This document shows, piece after piece, positions 36,110 to 46,360 of a stretch of 64,000 nucleotides of DNA (position 1 is the first letter of the stretch; every line of letters starts with the position of its first letter). Source of the stretch: Wenzhouxiangella sp. XN24. GTDB lineage: Bacteria > Pseudomonadota > Gammaproteobacteria > Steroidobacterales > XN24. Made by a program: the position numbers and the translations under genes. Where the stretch lies: positions 1 through 64,000 of the forward strand of contig NZ_JAAMFG010000021.1 in the NCBI RefSeq assembly GCF_011064545.1. Reading direction: 5' to 3'. Below the pieces are notes generated by a model. The model was given only the letters and a program-made list of their open reading frames with translations, did no database searches and was not told the origin of the DNA.

Positions 36110-37420
36110 ATGCCCGAACTCGCCGATCACCTGCGCCTGCCCTGCGGCGCACTGTTGCCCAACCGCATCGCCAAGGCGGCCATGACCGAGGGGCTGGCGG
36201 CGGCGGACGACCGGGCCAATGAACGTCATGCGCGCCTTTACCGTCGCTGGGCGGCCGGCGGCGCGGGCCTGCTGGTCACCGGCAACGTGATGGTCGATCG
36301 CCGCTGGCTGGAGCGGCCCGGCAACGTCGTGATCGAGGATCGGCGCGGTGCGGCGGCGCTGGCCGAATGGGCGAAGGCCGGGACCTGCGCGGGCAATCAC
36401 CTGTGGATGCAGATCAGCCACCCGGGGCGGCAATGCTCGCGCATGAGTTCCTCCCAGCCGGTCTCGGCCTCGACGGAGGGGCTGGACCTGCTCGGGCTGT
36501 TCGCCCGGCCGCGCGCGCTGACAGGGGCGGAGATCGAGGACGTCATCCGCCGCTTCGCCACCACCGCGACGATCGCGCGGGAGACCGGGTTCACCGGGGT
36601 GCAGGTGCATTCCGCCCACGGTTACCTGCTGGCGCAGTTCCTCTCGCCGGTCACCAACCACCGCGAGGACGAATGGGGCGGCCCGCTGGAGAACCGGGCG
36701 CGGCTGCTGCTCGAGATCGTGCGCGCCACGCGTCGCGCGGTCGGCGACGACTTCCCGGTGGCGGTTAAGCTCAACAGCGCCGACTTCCAGAAGGGCGGCT
36801 TCGATCTGCCCGACTGCGTGCGGGTGGCGGGATGGTTGGCGGAGGAGAAGATCGACCTGCTGGAAGTGTCCGGCGGCACCTACGAGCAGCCGAAACTGTT
36901 CGGCTACGAGGGGCGGGCCGAGACCGCGGCCGAGCCGCAGCGCGCCAGCACGCGGCAGCGCGAGGCGTACTTTCTCGACTACGCGCGCGAGATCCGCGCC
37001 GCGTACCCGCTCCCGATGATGGTCACGGGCGGCTTCCGCAGCCGCGCCGCGATGGCCGAGGCGCTGGCCGCCGACGAACTCGACGTGGTCGGGCTCGGGC
37101 GCCCGCTGTGTCCCGAGCCGGACCTGCCGGGCCGGCTCGCCGCCGGCAGCGTAGTGGGCGCGACGCCGCCTCCGCCGTTGCGCTTCGGCCGCAGTCGCTG
37201 GGCGGGGCCGGCCAGCCCGCTGATGCTCATGAAGTTTCTCAACGTGCAGGGCGAGATGGCGTGGTATTACCGCCAGATCCTGCGGCTCGCGGACGGCCTA
37301 GCGCCGGATCCCTCGCTGTCCATCGGCCGCGCCCTCGCGGCGCACGCGCGCGACGAGTGGCGGCTGTCGCGTGCACGGCGACGCGCGATGGCCGTGCGCC
37401 GGCCTCTCGTGGAGGGGTAG
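36110..37420 (+). CDS. NADH:flavin oxidoreductase, Old Yellow Enzyme family
   Basis: This 436-residue FMN enzyme would reduce activated C=C bonds or related substrates. The start of the TIM barrel is LPNRIAKAAMTEGLA, the substrate-binding His region is GVQVHSAHGYLLAQFLSP, then WGGPLENRARLLLEIV; the FMN phosphate site is VTGGFRSRAAM. It lacks the C-terminal Fe-S/FAD modules of the larger dienoyl-CoA reductases. ATG 36110 is preferred over 36077 because it begins the domain. The DUF3144 gene follows and its -10 overlaps this stop codon. Confidence 0.91.
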   Translation: MPELADHLRLPCGALLPNRIAKAAMTEGLAAADDRANERHARLYRRWAAGGAGLLVTGNVMVDRRWLERPGNVVIEDRRGAAALAEWAKAGTCAGNHLWMQISHPGRQCSRMSSSQPVSASTEGLDLLGLFARPRALTGAEIEDVIRRFATTATIARETGFTGVQVHSAHGYLLAQFLSPVTNHREDEWGGPLENRARLLLEIVRATRRAVGDDFPVAVKLNSADFQKGGFDLPDCVRVAGWLAEEKIDLLEVSGGTYEQPKLFGYEGRAETAAEPQRASTRQREAYFLDYAREIRAAYPLPMMVTGGFRSRAAMAEALAADELDVVGLGRPLCPEPDLPGRLAAGSVVGATPPPPLRFGRSRWAGPASPLMLMKFLNVQGEMAWYYRQILRLADGLAPDPSLSIGRALAAHARDEWRLSRARRRAMAVRRPLVEG

Positions 37421-37423
37421 AAT
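37418..37423 (+). promoter_or_regulatory. Candidate -10 element for the DUF3144 gene
   Basis: TAGAAT overlaps the stop codon of the flavin oxidoreductase and lies 32 bases before the DUF3144 ATG. Confidence 0.35.
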
Positions 37424-37455
37424 CGTTCCAATTGAAGCGTCTCTCGGAGCAACGG

Positions 37456-37917
37456 ATGAGCAACGACAAGAACGGCCGCGACCAGGTCAGCGGCGAACTC
37501 AAGAAGATCATCGAGAGCTACAGCCGCCTCGCCGATCACCAGGGCCCGGCCGCGGTGCCCGAGCACGGCCGCATCAAGTTCGAGACCGAAGAGGCGCCGC
37601 CGCCCGACGAACAGGAAAAGGCCGCGATCGACCGGGAGTTCCGCCAGGTGGTGGACCGCTTCATCGCGCTGGCCAACGAGCAGATCGACAGCGTGCCCCG
37701 CGAACACGTCAGCATGGCGCTGCTCTACGCCGCGGCGCGTTTCAACTCCTTCATCGTCTCGACCCATGCGCCGAGCCGCGAGAAGTTCCGCGCCGACCGC
37801 CCCGCCGCCTTCAAGTTCTTCACCGGCGAGTATCACCGCATGCTCGGGGAAAATCTCGACGACTACGAGCGGGTGTACGAGGGCCGCGCAGACGACAAGC
37901 CCGCCGACGGCAAGTAG
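37456..37917 (+). CDS. DUF3144 protein
   Basis: This 153-residue soluble protein has a C-terminal DUF3144 domain (about 55-135, FRQVVDRFIALANEQ, then ALLYAAARFNSFIV). The N-terminal 50 residues are hydrophilic and charged. GGAGCAACGG provides the ribosome site. The function is unknown. A long perfect hairpin follows, between this gene and the convergent M16 peptidase gene. Confidence 0.87.
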   Translation: MSNDKNGRDQVSGELKKIIESYSRLADHQGPAAVPEHGRIKFETEEAPPPDEQEKAAIDREFRQVVDRFIALANEQIDSVPREHVSMALLYAAARFNSFIVSTHAPSREKFRADRPAAFKFFTGEYHRMLGENLDDYERVYEGRADDKPADGK

Positions 37918-37955
37918 GCCCCGGCCGACGTACCGAACAAGGCAGGTGACGTGCG

Positions 37956-37989
37956 CCGGACCGCCGCGGCGTCCACCGCGGCGGTCCGG
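37956..37989. terminator. Bidirectional hairpin between DUF3144 and the M16 peptidase
   Basis: A perfect 14-base stem (CCGGACCGCCGCGG and its complement) with a 6-base loop lies 38 bases after one stop and 9 bases before the other, in a convergent gap. This is a strong candidate bidirectional terminator despite having no T-run. Confidence 0.65.
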
Positions 37990-37998
37990 CCCGGGTCG

Positions 37999-40743
37999 TC
38001 AGCGCAGCACGTTGCCGTCGGCGTCCAGCACCACCACTTCGCCGAGTCCGAGGTCACGTACCGGCGCCTCGATCTGGGCGAGGTCGCCGATGATCACCCA
38101 GGTCAGGGCATCCGCGTCCAGTGATCTGGCCGCGGCGCGCACCTGCTCGACGGTCATGGCCTCGATGCGCTGCTGCTCGCGGATCACGTAATCGTCGGGG
38201 CGGTCGTAGCTGACGATGCCGCCGATGGCGCCAAGCACGGCGCCGCCCGTTTCGTAACGGCCCGGGAGGCCGCGGATGCGGTTGTTGCGGATCTTGTCGA
38301 CCTCGTCCGCTGTCGCCGGCTGGTCGCCGGCGAACGCCGCGAGTTCGCGCCGGATCTCGGTGATCGACTCGGCGGTGCGATCGATCTGCACCGCGGCCGA
38401 GAGAATCCAGGGGCGCTGGCCCTTGGCGGCGGAGGCCCCGCTGCCTGCGCCGTAGGACCAGCCCTTGTCCTCGCGCAGGTTCATGTTGATCCGCGAGGTG
38501 AACGTGCCGCCGAACACGCCGTTGGCGATGTCGAGGTCCGTGGAGGCCTCGTCTGCGGTCGAGTTCACGAGCAGGCCGGCCAGGATGTTGGCCTGCACGG
38601 CGCCAGGCTGGTCAACCAGGTAGATGCGTGGCGACACCGGCCGTTCGACCGGCGCGATCGCCTTGGTCGGCAATGGCGCATCGGGCGCCTCCCAGCGGCC
38701 GAAATGTTTTTCCAGCAGCGGCACGATCTCTTCCATCGTCGTGTCGCCGACCACCAGGATCTTAACGTTGTCCGGCCGCAGCCAGGCGCGCTTAAACGCC
38801 ACAAGGTCGTCCCGGCCGATCGCCTTGACCGAGGCCTCGGTGCCGCTGCCGGTGAAGGGGATGGCGTAGGCGTGGCCGTCGCCGTACAGCAGCGGCGGCA
38901 GCACGCGGTAGGCGATGGACTGGGGGCGGGTCTTCTCCTGCGCGATCGAGGCCAGCCATTGCCGGCGGACGCGTTCGATCTCGTCGGCGTCGAAGGTCGG
39001 GCGCAATGTCACGTCGGCCAGCAGCCCCAGTGACGGGTCGAGCCGGTCGGCCAGGGCCGACAGGCCGATCGTCGCGGTATCCAGGCCGGTGCCGGTGCCG
39101 ATCTGTGCCCCTTCGGCTTCGATAGCGGCGGCCAGCTCGAGGGCGCTGCGCTTGCCGGCGCCTTGATCGAGCATCGACATTGCGAAACTCGCCGTGCCGA
39201 GCTTCGCGCCCTGGTCGGCTGCATAGCCCGCATCGAACTGCAGCTGGACCCGGACCGTCGGAATCTCGTGGCGTTCGGCCAGCACCACTTCGATGCCGTT
39301 CTTCAGCGTGGCGCGCTGCAGTGCCGGGAACGTGATGTCCGGAAACTCATCGACCTGCGGCACGCCGAGACTGCGATCCACGTCCGTCGGCACGGTCGCA
39401 TGGCTCGGGAACGGCAGCACCGTCAGCGTGTGGTCGCCCCTGGCCAGGTAGCGCGTGCCGATCGCCTTGAGGTCGGCGGCGCTGGTGGTCTCGATATCCG
39501 TGAGCGCCTGGCGGAAACAGCCGGGGTCGCCCGTGTAGACCGCGCACTCCGCGAGCGCGTCCGACTTGCCGCCGAAGCCGCCGACCCGCTCGAGGCCGCG
39601 GATGACCTGCCCCCGCACGTGATTTTTTGCCTGCTCGAGTTCGGCCCGGCTGGGGCCGTCCTTTTTGAAGCGGGCGAGTTCCTCGTCGATGATCGCCTCG
39701 ACCCGGGCCGGATCCACGCCCTGCTTGACCGAGGCGATGATCATGAACACCCCGGAGATCTCCAGCGGCATGCTGAAGGCCGTGATGTTGTCCACCAGCT
39801 GTTCCTCGTGCACCAGGCGGGCATTGAGGCGCGAGGAGGCACTGTTGCCGAGGATGTGGCTGAACAGCCCCAGCCGGTTGACGTCGGCGTGACCGTAGTT
39901 GGCCACCGTCCAGGCGCGGTAGATGCGCGGCTGCGCGACGCGGTCGTACATGATTTCGCGCGTGGACTCGTTGCGCGGCGCGATCCAGGTCTTCTTGCGG
40001 CTCAGCGGCGGGCCCGCCGGGATGTCGCCGAAGTAACGCGTGACTTTTTCGCGCGCGGTCTCGACGTCGATGTCGCCGGCCAGCACCAGCACCGCGTTGT
40101 TCGGCCCGTACCAGGTCTCGAACCACTCCTTCACGTCGTCCAGGCTGGCCGCCTCCAGGTCCTCCATGGAGCCGATCGGCATCCAGGAGTAGGGGTGGCC
40201 CGCCGGGTAGAGGGCCTTGAACATCGATTCCCACACGCGACCGTACGGCTGGTTCTCGCCCTGGCGTTTCTCGTTCTGCACCACGCCGCGCTCCTGGTCG
40301 AGCAGTTCCTGCGTGATGACGCCCTCGAAATGACCCATGCGGTCCGATTCCATCCACAACGCGAGATCCAGCGCGGTCGTGGGGACATTCTGGAAATAGT
40401 TGGTGCGATCGAAACTGGTGGTGCCGTTCTGTCCCGTCGCGCCGACGAGCTCGAAAGGCTCGAAGTACTCGCCCGGGTGGTTCTCCGAGCCCTTGAACAT
40501 CAGGTGTTCGAACAGGTGCGCGAAACCGGTGCGGCCCGGCGGCTCGTCCTTGGAGCCGACGTGGTACCAGAGGTTCACGGCGACGATCGGCGCCTTGCGA
40601 TCCGTGTGGACGATGACCCGCAGGCCGTTATCCAGCGTGAACTCCTCGTAGGGAATGTCCACCGCGGCAGTGGCGCCGGCGGCCATGGGCAGCGACAGGG
40701 ACAGCAACAGGACGGCCGCAAGACCGTTAAGCCGGTTCATCAT
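37999..40743 (-). CDS. Exported M16 (insulinase/pitrilysin) zinc peptidase
   Basis: This 914-residue two-half peptidase has a signal peptide (LLSLSLPMAAGATAA) and acts in the periplasm or outer envelope. The N-terminal half has the inverted zinc motif HLFEHLMFKGS and the distal Glu in QERGVVQNEKR, so it is catalytic. The second half lacks HXXEH, as usual for the substrate-holding half. Homologues degrade peptides. It lies downstream of the M3 peptidase gene on the same strand (144-base gap with a terminator hairpin). Confidence 0.93.
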   Translation of the reverse strand: MMNRLNGLAAVLLLSLSLPMAAGATAAVDIPYEEFTLDNGLRVIVHTDRKAPIVAVNLWYHVGSKDEPPGRTGFAHLFEHLMFKGSENHPGEYFEPFELVGATGQNGTTSFDRTNYFQNVPTTALDLALWMESDRMGHFEGVITQELLDQERGVVQNEKRQGENQPYGRVWESMFKALYPAGHPYSWMPIGSMEDLEAASLDDVKEWFETWYGPNNAVLVLAGDIDVETAREKVTRYFGDIPAGPPLSRKKTWIAPRNESTREIMYDRVAQPRIYRAWTVANYGHADVNRLGLFSHILGNSASSRLNARLVHEEQLVDNITAFSMPLEISGVFMIIASVKQGVDPARVEAIIDEELARFKKDGPSRAELEQAKNHVRGQVIRGLERVGGFGGKSDALAECAVYTGDPGCFRQALTDIETTSAADLKAIGTRYLARGDHTLTVLPFPSHATVPTDVDRSLGVPQVDEFPDITFPALQRATLKNGIEVVLAERHEIPTVRVQLQFDAGYAADQGAKLGTASFAMSMLDQGAGKRSALELAAAIEAEGAQIGTGTGLDTATIGLSALADRLDPSLGLLADVTLRPTFDADEIERVRRQWLASIAQEKTRPQSIAYRVLPPLLYGDGHAYAIPFTGSGTEASVKAIGRDDLVAFKRAWLRPDNVKILVVGDTTMEEIVPLLEKHFGRWEAPDAPLPTKAIAPVERPVSPRIYLVDQPGAVQANILAGLLVNSTADEASTDLDIANGVFGGTFTSRINMNLREDKGWSYGAGSGASAAKGQRPWILSAAVQIDRTAESITEIRRELAAFAGDQPATADEVDKIRNNRIRGLPGRYETGGAVLGAIGGIVSYDRPDDYVIREQQRIEAMTVEQVRAAARSLDADALTWVIIGDLAQIEAPVRDLGLGEVVVLDADGNVLR

Positions 40744-40847
40744 GGCAACACTCTCTCGGTAACACGGTTTGGCGCATAAACAGCTTGGCGGTGCGGAGCG
40801 CTTCGTCGCACCGGCCCCGGCCGGATTCCGCAGGCCCTTCGAAACGT

Positions 40848-40879
40848 GACCGGGCGCTGCCGGAGAGCAGCGCCCGGTC
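40848..40879 (-). terminator. Terminator hairpin after the M3 peptidase gene
   Basis: A perfect 13-base stem (GACCGGGCGCTGC and its complement) with a 6-base loop starts 8 bases after the M3 peptidase stop. Only short T-containing sequence follows, so it may need Rho or act as an mRNA end stabiliser. Confidence 0.6.
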
Positions 40880-40887
40880 GTTCCGGA

Positions 40888-43044
40888 TTACTCGCCGCCG
40901 GTCAGACCCCGGCGCTCCAGCAAGTGACGAATCTCGGGATCACGCCCCGCGAAGTCGCGGTACAGTTCCATCGCGTCCTTGCTGCCGCCCCGCGACAGCA
41001 GGGTCGCGCGGAAATGCTCGCCGTTCTCGCGCTTCATGCCGCCGTTTTCCTTGAACCAGGCGACGGCGTCGGCATCCAGCACTTCGCTCCAGATGTAGGA
41101 GTAGTAGCCGGCCGAGTAACCGCCCATGATGTGGGAGAAGTAGGGGCTGCGATAACGCGGCGGCACCGGGGCGAAGTCCATGCCCGTTTCCGCCAGGACC
41201 TGCTGTTCGAAGGCCACGGTGTCGGTGGGGACATCGCCCGCGGCGCGCTGGTGCCAGGCCTGGTCGACCAGTGACGCGGCGACGTACTCGGTGCTCCGGT
41301 AGCCCTCGTTGAACTGCTGTGCCTCCAGCGCCTTCTCGAGCATCTCTGTCGGCAACGGTTCGCCGGTCTCGTAGTGGCGGGCGTAGTTCGCCAGGACTTC
41401 CGGCCAGTCAGCCCACATCTCGTAGACCTGCGAGGGAAACTCGACGAAGTCGCGCGGCACGCTGGTGCCCGCGAAGCGCGGGTAGCGGACGTCGGAGAAC
41501 AGGCCGTGCACCGCGTGACCGAACTCGTGGAACATCGTGATGACCTCATCGAAGGTCATCAGGGTCGGTTCGCCCTCCGGCGGCTTCGGAATGTTCTGGT
41601 GGTTGCCGACGACGGCCTTGGTGCCCAGCAGGCCGGATTGCGGGACGTAGGCGTTCATCCAGGCGCCGCCGCGCTTCGAGTCACGGGCGTAGAAGTCGCC
41701 GATGAAGATGCCGAGCGGCGTGCCGTCTTCCTCGAAGACTTCCCAGGCCCGGGCGTCGGGGTGGTACATCGGCAGGTCCGGACGCGGCTTGAAGGTCAGC
41801 CCGAACACCTTGTTGGCGGCGTAGAACACGCCGTTGTTCAGCACGCTCTCGAGTTCGAAGTAGGCGCGCAATTCCGCCGGATCGAGGTCGTAGCGGGCCG
41901 CTTTGACCTGCTCGGCGTAGAAGTCCCAGTCCCAGGCCTGCAGCTCGAAACCGCCGCCCTGGGCATCGATCAGCGCCTGGAGATCGGCGGCTTCCTTGCG
42001 TGCGTTGGCGACTGCCGCCGGCGCGAGGCCGGCCAGCATCGCGTTGACCGCTGCCGGGGTGCCGGCCGTGGCGTTCTCCAGCACGAAAGCCGCGTGGCTG
42101 TCGTAGCCCAGCAGGGCCGCGCGTTCCGCGCGCAGCGCGGCCACGCGCGCCACCACCGGCCGGTTGTCATGCTCGTTGTCCCGGGCGCCGCGATTGACCG
42201 AAGCTTCATGGATGCGCTGGCGCAGGGCACGGTTGGTCAGCACCGCGAGAGGCGGCTGGCCGGAGGTGTTCTGCAGGGAGATCAGGTATTTCCCTTCATG
42301 GCCCCGGGCAGCGGCCGCTTCCGCGGCGGCGCGGATCTGCGCATCGGAGAAGCCGTCCAGCTCCTCGGCGGTGTCCACGATGACCGCGGAGTCCAGGGTC
42401 TCGCGCAGCACATTCTGGGCGAAGGCAGTGCCCAGCGAGGCCAGTTCGGCGTTCACGGCGCGCAGCTTGTCCTTGTCTTCCTCGGACAGGCGGGCGCCTG
42501 CGCGCACGAAGTCGATGTAGTAGCGCTCCAGCAGGCGCTTGGACTCGGGGTCCAGACCCAGTTCATCGCGCTTGGCATGCAGCGCCTCGACCCGCGCGAA
42601 CAGCCGGGGGTTCAGGAAGATTGCATCGCGGTGCGCGGCGAGTTGCGGCGACACCGTCTTCTGCACTTCCTGCATGGCGGGGTTGGTGTGCGCGGAGTTC
42701 AGGTTGAAGAACACGCGCGACACGCGCGCCAGCACTTCGCCCGTGGTTTCCATGGCGACGATGGTGTTCTCGAAGGTGGGCGGCTCGGGATTATTCGCGA
42801 TCGCCTCGATTTCGGCGAGTTCCTCCGCCATGCCGCGCTCGAAGGCCGGCAGGTAATGCTCGTCTTCGATCTTGTCGAAGGGCGGCACGGAATAGGGCAG
42901 CGGGCTCGGCGTGAAAAACGGGTTCGGTTCCGCCATGGCGACCGGTTCATCCGCGGCCGTTGCAGATTCCTGCGGCGTGCTGCAACCGGCGAGAGCGACG
43001 GTGGCGGCCAGCGCCAACGGGAGGGCGAAATGTCGGCTCATCAA
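40888..43044 (-). CDS. dcp: M3-family peptidyl-dipeptidase (Dcp-like) lipoprotein
   Basis: This enzyme would cleave peptides, typically removing C-terminal dipeptides. The 718-residue protein has a lipoprotein signal (LALAATVALAGC, Cys near 21), unlike cytoplasmic E. coli Dcp, so it sits in the envelope. The zinc motif HEFGHAVHG is intact, with the third ligand expected in the following Glu-containing helix (VEFPSQVYEMW). Length and the GGAWMNAYVPQ region are normal for Dcp. The M16 peptidase follows, suggesting a shared peptide-degradation role. Confidence 0.92.
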   Translation of the reverse strand: MMSRHFALPLALAATVALAGCSTPQESATAADEPVAMAEPNPFFTPSPLPYSVPPFDKIEDEHYLPAFERGMAEELAEIEAIANNPEPPTFENTIVAMETTGEVLARVSRVFFNLNSAHTNPAMQEVQKTVSPQLAAHRDAIFLNPRLFARVEALHAKRDELGLDPESKRLLERYYIDFVRAGARLSEEDKDKLRAVNAELASLGTAFAQNVLRETLDSAVIVDTAEELDGFSDAQIRAAAEAAAARGHEGKYLISLQNTSGQPPLAVLTNRALRQRIHEASVNRGARDNEHDNRPVVARVAALRAERAALLGYDSHAAFVLENATAGTPAAVNAMLAGLAPAAVANARKEAADLQALIDAQGGGFELQAWDWDFYAEQVKAARYDLDPAELRAYFELESVLNNGVFYAANKVFGLTFKPRPDLPMYHPDARAWEVFEEDGTPLGIFIGDFYARDSKRGGAWMNAYVPQSGLLGTKAVVGNHQNIPKPPEGEPTLMTFDEVITMFHEFGHAVHGLFSDVRYPRFAGTSVPRDFVEFPSQVYEMWADWPEVLANYARHYETGEPLPTEMLEKALEAQQFNEGYRSTEYVAASLVDQAWHQRAAGDVPTDTVAFEQQVLAETGMDFAPVPPRYRSPYFSHIMGGYSAGYYSYIWSEVLDADAVAWFKENGGMKRENGEHFRATLLSRGGSKDAMELYRDFAGRDPEIRHLLERRGLTGGE

Positions 43045-43151
43045 GAAGTCTCCTGCAGATAGAGGTTCGGGCGCATGGTGCCCGCTGAAAAACGATCATT
43101 CTAACCGATGCGAGGCCGATGACGGACCGATGACGGCGCAGGCGCCTCTGA

Positions 43152-43157
43152 TATAGT
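43152..43157 (+). promoter_or_regulatory. -10 element suggesting a leaderless helicase mRNA
   Basis: TATAGT is followed by CCCGCC and the helicase ATG at 43164, which puts the predicted transcription start on the start codon. No ribosome-binding sequence is present. Confidence 0.45.
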
Positions 43158-43163
43158 CCCGCC

Positions 43164-45233
43164 ATGCTTCCCGCTCCGACCCTCGACGTCCTCAACGAGG
43201 CACAGCGCCGCGCCGTCACCTATGGTGTGCGGCGCAGCAAGGGCGACGGCCTGGACGCCGGACCGCTGCTCGTCGTCGCCGGAGCGGGCACCGGCAAGAC
43301 CATGACCCTGGCGCACAGGGTGGGACACCTGGTGCTTTCCGGAGTTCCACCGGCCCGCATCCTGCTGTTGACCTTCAGCCGCCGGGCTGCACGGGAGATG
43401 ACCCGCCGCGCGCGTCGGATCGTCGGCCAGGCGCTCGCCGACCAGGGACGCGGCGAGGCCATCCGCCTGCCGTGGGCGGGCACTTTCCACTCGATCGCCA
43501 ACCGGCTGTTGCGGGAGTACGCGCCGAACCTGGGCCTCGACGCCGGTTTTTCCGTGCTCGACCGGAGCGATGCGGGGGATCTCATTGACGTCGCCCGCCA
43601 GGAGCTCGGGCTGGGTGGCAGCGACCGGCGCTTCCCGCGCAAGGACACGTGCCTGGCGATCTATTCGCGGTCGGTGAATGCGCGCGCGGCCCTGGACGAG
43701 TGTCTTGCGGACGGCTGGCCATGGTGTGCGGACTGGGCGGAGGAGTTGCGCAGCCTGTTTCGCCGCTACGTGGAGCTCAAGCAGGCCGGCGGCATGCTGG
43801 ATTACGACGACCTGCTGCTGTGGTGGCACGGCCTGCTGGAGTCGCCCGCGCTTGCGGCTGCGGTCGGTGAGCGCTTCGACCATGTGCTGGTGGACGAATA
43901 CCAGGACACGAACCTGCTGCAGGCCGAGATCCTCGCACGGCTGAAGCCCGACGGCCGCGGCCTCACGGTGGTCGGCGACGATGCGCAGAGCATCTACTCC
44001 TTCCGCGCGGCGGACGTCGAGAACATCCTTCGTTTTCCGACCCAGTTCACGCCCGGCGCCGAGGTCGTCACGCTGGCGGAAAACTACCGCTCCGTGCAGC
44101 CGGTACTGGCTGCCGCCAATGCCTTGATGGCGGGTGCCGAACGCCAGTTTCGCAAGAACCTGCGCTCCGCCAGGCCGTCGGGGCAACGGCCCTGCTATGT
44201 CACCGTGCAGGACGACGAGGGGCAGGCGCAGTACGTGATCGAGGGTGTGCTTGCAGCTCGCGAGGCGGGACAATTGCTGCGCCACCAGGCCGTGTTGTTT
44301 CGCGCCAGTCATCACAGTGACCGGCTGGAGCTGGAGCTTACGCGGCGTAACATTCCTTTCGTGAAATACGGGGGGCTGAAGTTTCTCGAGGCCGGCCATG
44401 TGAAAGACCTGCTGGCCGTGTTGCGCTGGGGCGATAATCCGCGCAACCGGATCGCCGCGTTCCGCTGCCTGCAGTTGTTGCCGGGCGTCGGCCCGGCCCT
44501 GGCGGCCAAGGCCTGGGGTTGGCTGGAGACGCACGATTATTTGCCGGCCGCGCTTGCCGACTGGCGCCCGCCGGCGGCCGCCGCGCCATATTGGGCGAGC
44601 CTCGTCGAGTTGCTGTGCACGATGGGCGGCGGCGGCGACTGGCGCCCGCAGGTCGGCCTGGCGCGCGACTGGTACCGGCCGCAGCTGGAGCGCATCTACG
44701 AGGAATGGCCGGTGCGGCTCGGCGATCTCGACGCCCTCGAGCAGATCGCCGCGAAATTCGCCACCCGGGAGCAGTTCCTGACCGAGTTGTCGCTCGATCC
44801 GCCGCAGGCGACGGGGGACCTGGCAGGCCCGCCACTGGTCGACGAGGATTACCTCGTGTTGTCCACCATCCATTCCGCCAAGGGACAGGAATGGGACTCG
44901 GTCTACGTGCTGAACGTGGCGGACGGCAATTTCCCCTCCGAGTTCGCCACCGGCAAGCCGGCCCTGATCGAGGAGGAGCGACGCCTGCTGTACGTGGCCA
45001 TGACGCGCGCCAAGACGGCGCTGCACCTTGTCGCACCGCTCAAATACTGGGTGCCGCAACAGCCCCGGCACGGCGATCGGCACGTCTACGGGGCCCGCAG
45101 CCGTTTCATCGACGAGGCCATGATGGCGTGCATGGAGAAGCGCTTCCATGGCAATGCGGAAGCGCACGCGGCCGGTTCCGCGCGGCCCGCCGAGATCGTC
45201 GATCTCGGGGCGCGCATGAGGATGATGTGGTGA
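43164..45233 (+). CDS. UvrD/Rep-family ATP-dependent DNA helicase
   Basis: This 689-residue superfamily 1A helicase has Walker [13 protein letters not shown] (about 37-48), motif Ia [11 protein letters not shown], motif [10 protein letters not shown], motif [16 protein letters not shown], motif IV ENYRS, motif [13 protein letters not shown] and motif [12 protein letters not shown]. It is more like the UvrD/PcrA group than RecB, and no nuclease domain is present. It would unwind DNA during repair or replication. The polyphosphate glucokinase gene follows by 10 bases. Confidence 0.94.
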   Translation: MLPAPTLDVLNEAQRRAVTYGVRRSKGDGLDAGPLLVVAGAGTGKTMTLAHRVGHLVLSGVPPARILLLTFSRRAAREMTRRARRIVGQALADQGRGEAIRLPWAGTFHSIANRLLREYAPNLGLDAGFSVLDRSDAGDLIDVARQELGLGGSDRRFPRKDTCLAIYSRSVNARAALDECLADGWPWCADWAEELRSLFRRYVELKQAGGMLDYDDLLLWWHGLLESPALAAAVGERFDHVLVDEYQDTNLLQAEILARLKPDGRGLTVVGDDAQSIYSFRAADVENILRFPTQFTPGAEVVTLAENYRSVQPVLAAANALMAGAERQFRKNLRSARPSGQRPCYVTVQDDEGQAQYVIEGVLAAREAGQLLRHQAVLFRASHHSDRLELELTRRNIPFVKYGGLKFLEAGHVKDLLAVLRWGDNPRNRIAAFRCLQLLPGVGPALAAKAWGWLETHDYLPAALADWRPPAAAAPYWASLVELLCTMGGGGDWRPQVGLARDWYRPQLERIYEEWPVRLGDLDALEQIAAKFATREQFLTELSLDPPQATGDLAGPPLVDEDYLVLSTIHSAKGQEWDSVYVLNVADGNFPSEFATGKPALIEEERRLLYVAMTRAKTALHLVAPLKYWVPQQPRHGDRHVYGARSRFIDEAMMACMEKRFHGNAEAHAAGSARPAEIVDLGARMRMMW

Positions 45234-45243
45234 GGAACGAATC

Positions 45244-45999
45244 ATGAGCGTGCTGGGAATCGATGTCGGCGGTTCGGGGATCAAGGCGGCGCCCGTGAAT
45301 CTCGTCGAAGGGCGCCTCACGACCGAGCGTCACAAGCTGCTGACGCCGCAACCCGCGACCCCGGAAGCGATCGTTGCGTCGGTGGTGGCGCTGGCCGGCG
45401 AGTTCGACTCGCACGGCAGCGTGGGCGTCGCGGTGCCCGCCGTGGTCAAGCACGGCGTGGCGCACACCGCCGCCAACATCGATGCGGCCTGGATAGGATG
45501 CGACATCGGCCGCCTGCTGCACGAGGCGCTCGGCAGGCCCGTGGCCGTGCTCAACGATGCCGACGCGGCGGGTATCGCGGAGATGCGCTTCGGCGCCGGC
45601 AGGGGGCAACGCGGCACGGTCGTCATGCTGACGCTCGGCACGGGGATCGGCACAGCCGTGTTCGTGGACGGGATATTGGTGCCGAACACGGAGTTCGGCC
45701 ACATGGACATCCGCGGCAAGGAAGCCGAGCATCGCGCGTCGGCGCAGCGGCGCAAGGACGACAACCTGTCGTGGGAGAAGTGGGCGACGAACGTCTCCGA
45801 GGTGCTGGTGGCGCTCGAGCGACTGCTGTGGCCGGATCTCTACATCATCGGCGGCGGCGTCAGCCGCAAGCACGAGAAGTTTCTCCCCTTGCTCGAGTGC
45901 CGCACGCCGGTCGTCACGGCCGAACTCGGCAACGACGCGGGCATCGTCGGGGCGGCGCTGGCGACGACCGAAGGGCACACCCCTGCCGGCGCCCGGTAA
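45244..45999 (+). CDS. ppgK: Polyphosphate glucokinase (ROK family)
   Basis: PpgK phosphorylates glucose using polyphosphate (and often ATP). The 251-residue protein starts with [15 protein letters not shown] (phosphate-1 motif), has the catalytic Asp in [11 protein letters not shown], and the PpgK hallmark [15 protein letters not shown]. It lacks the Cys-rich zinc loop of classical ROK kinases, as expected for PpgK. It is probably co-transcribed with the helicase. Confidence 0.92.
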   Translation: MSVLGIDVGGSGIKAAPVNLVEGRLTTERHKLLTPQPATPEAIVASVVALAGEFDSHGSVGVAVPAVVKHGVAHTAANIDAAWIGCDIGRLLHEALGRPVAVLNDADAAGIAEMRFGAGRGQRGTVVMLTLGTGIGTAVFVDGILVPNTEFGHMDIRGKEAEHRASAQRRKDDNLSWEKWATNVSEVLVALERLLWPDLYIIGGGVSRKHEKFLPLLECRTPVVTAELGNDAGIVGAALATTEGHTPAGAR

Positions 46000-46013
46000 G
46001 GGCGGTGACCTCG

Positions 46014-46241
46014 TCAGTCCTTCTTCACCCAGCGATCGCCTTTTTTCTCATAGGATTTTTTCACCGTAGACCAGGCCACGCGGTGCGCCGTTTCCTCGCG
46101 GCTCGCATCTCCACGCCGGTCTTCCGGGTCGCTGTACTCGTCCCAGGCATTGTTGAAGGCATTGCGATAGATGGTCTGCGCCTTTTCGGGCAGGTTGTCG
46201 CGCACCGAGTCGGGCAGGTCCGCGTTGCGGTCGTAAGGCAT
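46014..46241 (-). CDS. chaB: ChaB-family protein
   Basis: This 75-residue ChaB protein begins MPYDRNADLPDSVRDNLPE, followed by KAQTIYRNAFNNAWDEY, and ends in a basic Lys-rich tail. ChaB is described as a cation-transport regulator in E. coli, but its function is uncertain and no ChaA gene is in this window. It lies convergent to ppgK with 14 bases between stops. Confidence 0.94.
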   Translation of the reverse strand: MPYDRNADLPDSVRDNLPEKAQTIYRNAFNNAWDEYSDPEDRRGDASREETAHRVAWSTVKKSYEKKGDRWVKKD

Positions 46242-46360
46242 GGTCTTTCTCCAGTTCAGCGATGGGGATCCAGAAAGAAGGGCTACCCTTCATTCTGGTC
46301 GAAAATCGCGGGACCATTGAGTCATCGCTGCCAGGAAGCCGGGCCGGCCCCCATGTGCGG

